Shown: positions 56,570-64,000 of the stretch, piece by piece
Numbering within the stretch: position 1 is the stretch's first letter
Layout: every line of letters starts with the position of its first letter
Origin: Sarcophilus harrisii
Taxonomy: Eukaryota > Chordata > Mammalia > Dasyuromorphia > Dasyuridae
Reading direction: 5' to 3'
Length of the DNA: 64,000 nucleotides
Assembly: GCF_902635505.1 (NCBI RefSeq)
Contig: NC_045429.1
Span: 462,847,359-462,911,358, forward strand
Program-made: the position numbers and the translations under genes
The notes under the pieces: model-generated
The model's input: only the letters and a program-made list of their open reading frames with translations
Told to the model about the DNA's origin: nothing
The model's database searches: none

Positions 56570-58146
56570 TCACATGTTGTAGGCCACGTAAATGGGGTCC
56601 AGCTGGTCGGCTAGGAATCCATCCCGCAAGTGCATGCGCTGCTTTTCCCCCCGAGAATTGATGGGGATGACTCCAGGGTCCACGATGACCACCACGCCCA
56701 CGATGAGAAAGTGCTCCTCGAGAACCACGTTGGTCACCAGGGCCACCAAGTCCAAGGCCTCCTGCTCGGGGCCTTCCAGCTCCACCACCACCACCAGCAG
56801 GTTGGTCCACGTAAACACGGCACTGGGAGAGGGAACAGAACCAGTTGGCCGTGGCCCACATGCTCCGGCGGGGCCGGGCAAGGGCCCAGAGGCCCCAACT
56901 AAAGGGAGAGTGACCCCTGAGGAACAAAAGGCCCGAGCCGGGAAAGGGCACCCAGGGCCCTTTGGTGTCTCCCCTGCAGGCAAAGGCTCCCCTGAGCTAC
57001 ATCCCGCGGCTGGGGGCCCGGCCCTGGCTCGGGGGTGGTCAGGCTCCGGGGCCCCCACCCTTACCACTCCGCAATGCTCTTGTGGGCCCTGATCACGGAG
57101 GTCTCGATGTCGATTGGGTGGTAGCGCATGCCCCTCAGCTCCAGGGTCTCGTCCAGAGAGCCGACCACATACAGGGCGTCGTGCCTCTCTGTGGAAAGGA
57201 GACCCCCCCCCCAAAGTCACAAACCCCTCTCGCTCCTGGAGCTCGGGACAAAGAGCGGGTCTCTCCAGTGGTTCAAAGACCCGCAGGAACTTGACTCTAC
57301 AATGGCCTCAGACGGCAAACACAGGCCAGAGCGAGGGGCCGCCCTTCTTTCCCCTTCTTTAAAGTAAGAGGAGCCACTGTTCCGCTGGGGCTTTGCATCC
57401 CTAGGGCCGAGTACACATGAGGCGCCTCATAAAGGCTCAAAGGCTCAAGGGGCATTGATTTTCCCTAAAGGGAGGGAAGCCGCTCTCACTCAGTGTGAAG
57501 GGGGTCTCCCAGGGCTGGGGAGAAGCCCTGGTGCATTTTTATATCTTCGAGGGTCTAGGAGGCTATAGTCACCCCATTTTATCTTCGAGGGCCTAGAGGA
57601 GGCTCCGGTCGCCCCTTTCTCTCTGGCTGCCCGGACCCTTGGCTGTGCGCCCCAGGCTCAGTGCCGGCAGTCGGGCTGCCCCCCTTACCTCCGCTGGCAT
57701 CGGTGAGATCTGTTCTCCGGAGGAAGCCCAGGTAGCCCGTCCTGGCCCAGATGGTCTGGGTGTCTCCGAAGCTGAGCCGGGCACTGAAGTGGTCAGCGTG
57801 CAGGGACTCTTCCCCATAGACCGTGTAGTAGCCCGTGGCGTTGTGGGGACTGCTCACCCAGATCTAGGGAAGGACCGGCAGAATCAGCACCCCCACTGGG
57901 CTGAGGGACAACGGAGCGAGGCACCCTTGGGGGCCACAGCTGAGGGACGGCAGCACCCCCGGGCCGAGGGCTCTCAACAGCCCCTCTGATCTGGAGCCCC
58001 CCCGGAGGACATGACCCCGAGGCTCGGCCCTGAGATCTCGTCCCCTCCCCAACCCCCAAAGCCAATCTTACCTCACCCAGGTGGGAGTCGCCGAGGGGGC
58101 CCTTCGTTTCTGTGTGCGCAATGATGACTTTGACCCCGGGAAGGAT
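56570..58146 (-). CDS. DIP2A: DIP2A, last four coding exons (C-terminal 208 aa)
   Basis: Disco-interacting protein 2 family: large proteins with a DMAP1-binding N-terminus and two adenylate-forming (acyl-CoA synthetase-like) domains. The window holds the end of the second domain. Exons on -: 58146-58072 (ILPGVKVIIAHTETKG, DSHLGE), 57863-57689 (IWVSSPHNATGYYTVYGEE, WARTGYLGFLRRTDL), 57188-57065 (RHDALYVVGSLDETLELRG, YHPIDIETSVIRAHKS) and 56822-56570 (AVFTWTNLLVVVVELEG, ending DQLDPIYVAYNM and TGA). Phases join cleanly across GT-AG borders. A/B/C paralogues are close here. DIP2A is chosen because PRMT2 and S100B are neighbours, as on human 21q22.3. The gene should continue left to right beyond 64,000 on -, which would place the mitochondrial insert in its intron. 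Confidence 0.93.
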
Positions 58147-58204
58147 CTGCAAGTAAAAGAACCCGTCTTTGTTGGCAGAGAAGGCCCCGAGGCCCCGGGC
58201 GGCG

Positions 58205-58315
58205 CCCTGACCCCAGTGACTGACACCCATGACCCCGGTGACTGACGTCCATGACCCCGGTGACCGGCACCCTGACCCCAATGACCGGTGCCCTGACCCT
58301 GGTGACCAGTGGCCG
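58205..58315. repeat. Short tandem repeat in DIP2A intron
   Basis: About five imperfect copies of 'ccatgaccccggtgactgac', 20-22 bp. Confidence 0.8.
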
Positions 58316-58995
58316 CCCTCCTCTGAGAGCTCTGGGGAGACCCTCCTGAGCAGAGCAGTCCCGGGCATCCCGCAGGGTGCCATCAGCCGTCCCTCGCCCT
58401 CCATGCCCTCGTGGGCTTACCGGGGAATCGGCTCCTCAAGAGCCGGGCCTGCCGTGTTTTCTGCCCCTGGGACCTAACACACAGTTGGCGCTTCATAAAT
58501 GCGCACTACGTTGCTTTGAGGTAGTGCAGCCCATGGCTCCCTCATAAGTTTTGCTACATTAACTGGCAGCCTGGAGTTAGGAGTTCAAATCCTGCCTGCT
58601 CCTTCTCCAGGCAGTGTCCTGGGTGGCGCCTCTTAGCTAGCAGCCCCCAGCCTGGCCCCTCCTGGCTGCCCTACGGGCCTGGAAGGGACCCCCCCCCCGA
58701 CCTCACAAAGCGCCCCCTAAGCCGCGGACTCTGCGGGAAGCTGCCCAACTCCCTGATCTGGCATCGTCCTCGAGCCCCCGGACCCGTTCGGAGCTGTCTC
58801 CCCCCGTGAGAGCGGAAGCTCCAGGAGCCCAAGGGCTGTGTCCCCGGCTGCGCCCCCTCAGCCCCGGGAGGAAGAAGCCTCAGAGAGCTGAGAAGGGGCT
58901 GCGAGGGGGTCCGGGTAGAAGGGGGTCAGATGCCAAACTACGGCGCCAGGGGACCCGCTGGGATTCAGAGGCTGAGGAAAGGCTGGCAGCGGAGG
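58316..58995. other. DIP2A intron left of the mitochondrial insert
   Basis: No exon seen. Holds small SINE-like pieces near 58,480 and 58,555 ('gagttcaaatcctgcctgct'). Confidence 0.45.
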
Positions 58996-59007
58996 ATGCA
59001 AAGCTTT

Positions 59008-59073
59008 TACTTCTAAGCAACAAACCCAAAAATTAATAACAAAGACAATATAAAAACAGCATCATTTCCATAT
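59008..59073 (-). pseudogene. ND6 5' fragment (NUMT)
   Basis: On -, ATG-rich sequence next to tRNA-Glu reads as a short hydrophobic ND6-like start (YIVFVINF) with a frame change. The element's left edge truncates it. The position fits vertebrate gene order, but the left limit is uncertain. Confidence 0.5.
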
Positions 59074-59074
59074 T

Positions 59075-59144
59075 AGTTTTAGTATGGACTCTAACCATAA
59101 CCTATGACATGAAAAATCATTGTTGTAATTCAACTACAAAAACT
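59075..59144 (-). pseudogene. mt-tRNA-Glu copy (NUMT)
   Basis: On - it starts AGTTTTTGTAGTTGAATTAC and ends ...TACTAAAACT. The acceptor arms pair and a TTC anticodon loop (GATTTTTCATG) is visible. It lies one base before the CYTB start, as in vertebrate mtDNA. Confidence 0.85.
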
Positions 59145-59145
59145 A

Positions 59146-60287
59146 ATGACCAATCTACGAAAGACACACCCCCTTTTAAAAATCATCAACCACTCTTTTA
59201 TCGACCTCCCTGCTCCATCTAACATCTCTGCCTGATGAAACTTTGGGTCTCTATTAGGAGTATGCCTAATTATCCAATCCTCACAGGCCTCTTCCTAGCA
59301 ATACATTACACTTCAGACACCCTCACCGCTTTCTCCTCCGTAGCCCACATCTGCCGTGATGTCAACCACGGCTGACTTCTCCGTAACCTCCACTCTAACG
59401 GGGCTTCAATATTTTTCATATGCCTATTTCTACATGTGGGCCGAGGGATCTACTATGGATCTTATCTTTACAAAGAAACATGAAACATCGGTGTAATCCT
59501 ACTTCTCACTGTCATAGCAACAGCATTTGTAGGATACGTACTTCCCTGAGGCCAAATATTCTGAGGTGCCACCGTAATTACCAACCTACTATCTGCTATC
59601 CCCTATATCGGCACCACCTTAGCAGAGTGAATTTGAGGAGGCTTCGCAGTAGACAAAGCAACCCTCACATGGTTCTTCACCTTCCACTTCATCCTACCCT
59701 TCATCATCACAGCACTATCTGTCGTTCACCTACTGTTCCTCCATGAAACAGGATCTAACAACCCCTCAGGAGTTAACTCAGACTCAGACAAAATCCCCTT
59801 TCACCCCTACTACACCATCAAGGATGCCCTAGGCCTTATGCTACTACTCCTCGTACTCCTTCTTCTAGCCCTATTGTCACCAGACTTACTAGGAGACCCA
59901 GACAACTTCTCACCGGCCAACCAACTAAACACACCCCCTCACATCAATCCAGAATGATACTCCCTATTTGCATACACCATCCTACGCTCTATCCCCAACA
60001 AATTAGGCGGGGTCTTCGCTTTACTAGCATCTTTCCTAATCCTCCTAATCATCCCCCTATTCCACACAGCCAACCAACGAAGCATGATGTTCCGTCCAGT
60101 ATCCCAAACCTTATTCTGAATCCTTACTGCTAACCTAATTACACTTACCTGAATCGGCGGCCAACCTGTAGAACAACCCTTTATCATTATCGGCCAATTA
60201 GCCTCTATACTCTACTTCCTACTAATTCTTGTCCTAATGCCACTCGCAGGCCTATTTGAAAACTATATATTAAAACCTAAATGAAGA
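59146..60287 (+). pseudogene. Cytochrome b copy (NUMT), 1-bp and 3-bp deletions
   Basis: Near full length. With the vertebrate mitochondrial code it starts [18 protein letters not shown] and ends [13 protein letters not shown], followed by AGA, a mitochondrial stop. One base is missing near 59,277 (reads CAATCC for expected CAAATCC), breaking the frame. One Ser codon is lost at about 59,559 (PWGQMFWGA for PWGQMSFWGA). Restoring four bases gives 1,146 nt, a plausible CYTB length. The heme-ligand segments (AVAHICRD-like and HFILPF) are readable. In the nuclear code it is full of TGA stops. The light damage suggests a fairly recent insertion. Confidence 0.95.
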
Positions 60288-60355
60288 GTCCAAGTAATTT
60301 AACCAAAATACTGGCCTTGTAAGTCAGCTATGAAGGTAAAACCCCTTCCTAGGAC
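60288..60355 (+). pseudogene. mt-tRNA-Thr copy (NUMT)
   Basis: GTCCAAGTAATTTAACC... to ...CTAGGAC, 68 nt, with TGT anticodon in 'ggccttgtaagtc'. Follows CYTB directly. One acceptor mismatch (A-A). Confidence 0.92.
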
Positions 60356-60358
60356 CCA

Positions 60359-60425
60359 TCAAGAAGAAGGCATTACGCCCCACCATCAACGCCCAAAGCC
60401 GATATTCTATTTAAACTACTTCCTG
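60359..60425 (-). pseudogene. mt-tRNA-Pro copy (NUMT), L1 at its 5' end
   Basis: 67 nt on -, starting CAGGAAGTAGTTTAAATAG with TGG anticodon in 'ggctttgggcg' and 3' end CTTCTTGA. The L1 target-site duplication copies its first 13 nt, so the same bases recur at 61,241-61,253. Confidence 0.92.
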
Positions 60426-61253
60426 GCAATTTGGAACTATGCCCAAAAAGTTATCAAACTGTGCATACCCTTTGATCCAGCAGTGTCTCTACTGGGCTTA
60501 TACCCCAAAGAGATACTAAAAAAGGGAAAGGGACCTGTATGTGCCAAAATGTTTGTGGCAGCCCTGTTTGTAGCGGCCAGAAGCTGGAAAATGAATGGAT
60601 GCCCATCAACTGGAGAATGGTTGGGTAAATTGTGGTATATGAATGTTATGGAATATTATTGTTCTGTAAGAAATGACCAGCAGGATGAATACAGAGAGGC
60701 TTGGCGAGACCTACATGAACTGATGCTGAGCGAAATGAGCAGAACCAGGAGATCATTATATACCTCAACAGTGATACTGTATGAGGATGTATTCTGATGG
60801 AAGTGGATTTCTTCAACAAAGACAAGATCTAACTTAGTTTCAATTGATCAAGGATGGACAGAAGCAGCTACACCCAAAGAAAGAACACTAGGAAATGAAT
60901 GTAAACTGCTTGCATTTTTGTTCTTCTTCCCAGGTTATTTATACCTTCTAAATCCAATTCTCCCTGAGCAACAAGAAAACTGTTCAGTTCTGCACATATA
61001 TATTGTATCCAAGATCTACTGTTATCTATTTAACATGTATAGGACTGCTTGCCATCTTGGGGAGAGGGTGGAGAGGGAGGGGAAAAATCGGAACAGAAGT
61101 GAGTGCAAGGGATAATGTTGTAAAAAATTACCCTGGCATGGGTTCTGTCAATAAAAAGTTATTTAATAAAAAAAACCTGGCATGGGTTCTGTCAATAAAA
61201 AGTTATTTAATAAAAAAAATTAATTAATTAATTAAAAAAAAAACTACTTCCTG
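60413..61253 (+). mobile_element. 5'-truncated L1 LINE inside the NUMT, 13-bp TSD
   Basis: AAACTACTTCCTG at 60,413-60,425 and 61,241-61,253 flanks the element. The body encodes the end of L1 ORF2 (WNYAQKVIKLCIPFDPAVS, MEYYCSVRNDQQDEYREAW), followed by the 3' UTR and an A-rich tail. The last 44 bp before the tail ('cctggcatgggttctgtcaa' ... AATAAAA) occur twice in tandem (about 61,133-61,176 and 61,177-61,220). The coding part is longer and cleaner than in the copy at 33.9 kb, implying a younger element. Confidence 0.93.
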
Positions 61254-62763
61254 CATCAAAAATTTTACTTCTTTTTGTCGCAGAATTCAATTTATATACT
61301 ATCCCAGTATTAAATTTTTTTTGCAAAATTTTATTATAATTACAATTTACGTAAAATATGTATATATAAAAACTTACATATATATTAATGTAATTATAAA
61401 TATTTATGTATACAGAGCATACATTTATAGTCCACTATCATATAATAATATACATATTAAGTATATAGTACTAAATACATTAATATAATATATTACTAAA
61501 AATTAATGAATACATGCATATCTTTAATTAATATAATCTATAATAGTACATAATACATATTATGTATATATTACATAAGGCATAATATGTTGGCGTACTT
61601 AGACGTTACATCCATGAATAAAGATCAACAAAGCTTACTCCTCTAGCAGAACAGCACCATTAGGAATACCTTTATCCTTCACTCACGAGAGATCAGCAAC
61701 CCACCATCTGAAGACACACGATCCTTCAGAGCAAGCCCATAATCTGCGGACGAACCTTATTTCCTCTGACTGGCTATTGGTTGCTACTTCAGGCCCATTC
61801 GTTCCTAATTCAGCTTAACCATGCTTTTCGTAAAGGCATTTGTAATGGTAACAATGCTGTTTGGCCTCATATCGCGGCATCTTCAGTGATTGCTACGGCA
61901 TTAGGTAGTTTTTAATTTTTATCAACAATTTTATTAATGTTTATCAACAGGGCGGGAGCCTGGGGGACGCCATTAAAAGTGCAGACTTACATAATAAGAC
62001 CAACGACATTTCAACCGGACATCAACTGAGAATGAATATCGGACGCGTGCTTATTTCCAAAATGTGTTATTCAACGAATGATGATAAGACATTATATTAA
62101 TTTAAAACAACGATGACATACAATGTTTAGATATTAAGCTAAGTATTAATTATCAATTAAATTAAAGACATAAGTAATCAATGATCGATAGACATATTAT
62201 TATTATATTACTAAAACCGCACTAGACATGCGTTTATATTCCCCCTCCCCCACAATATGCAGCCCTCGACTAGATGAACCTATTAAAAGTGCATTTGTGT
62301 GAGTGTGGACACAAGTGTATGCGTATGTGCATATGTGCGTACGTACATGTGTACGTGTGTATGTGCGTGTTTAGATGAAAAGCAAAGACAAACAATATTT
62401 ATAATAGCTTCTTACCACTAAACCCCCCTAACTAAATTTTATTGCTTCCGTCAAACCCCAAAACCGGATGATAGGCCTTTAGTATGGTAATTAAATACTG
62501 CAGAGAAATAGGTACTAAAACACATGCAAGCAACCGCCAAGTCTAACTCAAACCCACAAACAGCCGCTCACTTAAACTACTATAACTATTATAGGATATT
62601 ATAGAAAGCACCTAACTGCCCTATAAACTAGGAATACTCCCGTTTTCCAACCCAAACCTAAAATTCTTCTTCATGAGAAAAAAAAAAATTTGCAAAATAA
62701 ATTTAATACTGACATAGTATACAAACTCAAATTTTATCAAAATTTATCAGAATTTAATTTATT
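61254..62763 (+). pseudogene. Mitochondrial control region copy (NUMT)
   Basis: Non-coding sequence between tRNA-Pro and tRNA-Phe. An AT-rich 5' domain (61,300-61,600) is followed by a conserved central domain with 'gagatcagcaacccaccatc' and 'ttcctctgactggctattgg'. CSB2-like 'taaacccccctaa' (about 62,419) and CSB3-like 'gtcaaaccccaaaaccgg' (about 62,451) follow. An alternating TGTGCGTATG repeat of about 95 bp (62,285-62,375) sits before CSB2. Confidence 0.9.
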
Positions 62764-62832
62764 GTTTGTGTAGCTTAACGCAAAGCAAAGTACTAAAAAT
62801 GCTTAGATGGGCTTTAATCGGTTCCACAAGCA
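62764..62832 (+). pseudogene. mt-tRNA-Phe copy (NUMT)
   Basis: GTTTGTGTAGCTTAACG... to ...CACAAGCA, 69 nt. The acceptor arms GTTTGTG and CACAAGC pair (with one G-T), and the anticodon region is 'actaaaaatgc', where most vertebrates have 'ctgaaaatg'. Confidence 0.92.
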
Positions 62833-63683
62833 CAAAGGTTTGGTCCTGGCCTTACTGTTAATTTTTATTAGACCTACACATGCAAGTTTCCGCAACCCGG
62901 TGAGTATGCCCTTTTAACTTCCATTGAGTTTAAAGGAGCTGGTATCAGGGACATTTACAAAAGTAGCCCATGACACCTTGTTTAACCACACCCCCACGGG
63001 TTACAGCAGTGACTAACATTGAGCTATAAACGAAACTTTGACTAAATCATAATAAAAAGGGTTGGTAAATCTCGTGCCAGCCACCGCGGTCATACGATTA
63101 ACCCAAATTAACAGAAGAATGGCGTAAAGGGTGTTTAAGCATTCAATCCACCAAATAAAGTTAAAGCTCAACTGCGCTGTAATACGCCCTAGTTGATATT
63201 AAAATACGCAACTTACGTGACTTGACCCATGCTGAAGACACTAAAGCTAAGGCACAAACTGGGATTAGAGACCCCACTATGCTTAGCCGTAAACTAAGGT
63301 AATTAAATTACAAAATTACTCGCCAGAGAACTACTACCCACTGCTTAAAACTCAAAGGACTTGGTGGTGCCCTAGACCCTCCTAGAGGAGCCTGTTCTAT
63401 AATCGATAAACCCCGATACACCTCACCCCTTCTCGCTTATCAATCTATATACCGCCATCGTCAGCTCATCCCAATAGGGTTCCAAAGTGAGCAAAATCAT
63501 GAAACCATAAAAACGTTAGGTCAAGGTGTAGCATATGAAGGGGGAAGCAATGGGCTACATTTTCTATGTTAGAACACAACGGATTGTCTATTGAAACAAA
63601 GACTGGAGGATTTAGTAGTAAATTAAGAATAGAGAGCTTAATTGAAATAGGCAATAGGGTGCGTAAACACCGCCCATCACCCT
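62833..63683 (+). pseudogene. 12S rRNA copy (NUMT), 3' end deleted
   Basis: About 850 of roughly 950 nt of 12S. Landmarks are 'gtgccagccaccgcggtcat' and 'aaactgggattagagacccc'. The second has G where nearly all 12S genes have T (GATTAGATACCCC). The universal CACCGCCCGTCACCC reads CACCGCCCATCACCC. After this the sequence jumps to 'ttggac' before tRNA-Val, so about 100 nt of the 3' end are missing. Confidence 0.93.
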
Positions 63684-63691
63684 TGGACAAT

Positions 63692-63757
63692 CAAAATGTA
63701 GCTTAAATAAAGCATTTAGCTTACACCTAAAAGATTTCAGCTAATCCTGACCATTTC
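63692..63757 (+). pseudogene. mt-tRNA-Val copy (NUMT), edge
   Basis: CAAAATGTAGCTTAAATAAAG... with TAC anticodon in 'agcttacacct'. The 3' acceptor strand degenerates at 'gaccatttcc', where nuclear GC-rich sequence begins, marking the right end of the insert. Confidence 0.85.
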
Positions 63758-64000
63758 CAGAGGGCGGAGGCCCAGGGGCTGGGGGACCAGACAGAGCCGC
63801 ATTTGGGGTGTTGCCCACTGCTCACCCCCACAGGGCAAAGCTGACCTGCCTTCAATTTGCCCGTTTACTCCCATGGCACTTAACAGGTCCCGGGAGGTCT
63901 CTGCTCTGGCCGTTGAGGGGAGGGGGTCCGTCCCTTCCAGAAGAGGGGGAGGGAGGCGCTCGCAGAAGAGACAGAGGCTCACAGGCCCCTGAAGCCAGCC
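63758..64000. other. Nuclear flank right of the NUMT
   Basis: GC-rich sequence with no exon or repeat recognised. Probably DIP2A intron. Confidence 0.4.

Larger units (their letters stand above)
59000..63756 (+). other. NUMT: nuclear copy of mitochondrial DNA, ND6 to tRNA-Val
   Basis: About 3.9 kb of mitochondrial sequence in standard vertebrate order: ND6 start (-), tRNA-Glu (-), CYTB, tRNA-Thr, tRNA-Pro (-), control region, tRNA-Phe, 12S rRNA and tRNA-Val. It is interrupted by an L1 of 0.8 kb at 60,426-61,240. Both edges abut GC-rich nuclear sequence, and the junctions near 59,000 and 63,756 are approximate. CYTB reads with TGA as Trp and ATA as Met, so it came from an organelle genome. 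It has a frameshift and the 12S copy is deleted near its 3' end, so it is non-functional. The span crosses the control region, so one continuous copy explains it. Confidence 0.96.

Noticed and set aside
59146-60287. CYTB and its neighbours as true mitochondrial contamination in the assembly
   Set aside because: The frameshift, lost codon, 12S deletion and an internal L1 with target-site duplications show that it is nuclear.

Overview
This window is vertebrate nuclear DNA, almost certainly from a marsupial (inference). Genes are split into exons with GT-AG introns. Several interspersed repeats look like the marsupial forms of tRNA-derived SINEs, MIR, L2 and L1 3' ends. Four host genes were recognised by translating exons and comparing them with remembered human proteins. 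No database search was possible.

Layout: (1) 1-14 kb holds a complete SPP2 gene on +, with eight exons and MIR/SINE/L2 repeats in its introns. (2) 14-23 kb holds a 58-bp minisatellite, a CpG-rich promoter-like segment, a purine tract of about 0.9 kb, and a GC-rich leucine-rich-repeat coding relic that is frameshifted. (3) 23.2-25.9 kb holds both coding exons of S100B on -. (4) 26-44 kb is gene-poor. It contains GC-rich sequence, a C-depleted block, a pair of 98%-identical 251-bp direct repeats 2,760 bp apart, a 5'-truncated L1, a 45-nt poly-G run, and a 93-bp CpG-rich minisatellite that ends about 0.4 kb before a CpG-island promoter. (5) 44-52.3 kb holds PRMT2 on +, with all ten coding exons in frame. 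(6) 55.0-64 kb holds the 3' end of DIP2A on -. What appears to be the next upstream intron contains a nuclear copy of mitochondrial DNA of about 3.9 kb running from ND6 to tRNA-Val. A later L1 with target-site duplications has split that copy.

S100B and PRMT2 are divergent, and PRMT2 and DIP2A are convergent. In human 21q22.3 the order is DIP2A(+), S100B(-), PRMT2(+), so here the S100B-PRMT2 pair is inverted relative to DIP2A. SPP2, which is on human 2q37, is linked to them. The products do not form a pathway: SPP2 is a secreted BMP-binding phosphoprotein, S100B a glial calcium sensor, PRMT2 a nuclear arginine methyltransferase, and DIP2A an adenylate-forming-domain protein. I found no CRISPR array, no functional RNA gene and no recognisable retrovirus. 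The very long ORFs at 18 kb and 41-44 kb are products of tandem repeats, not genes.
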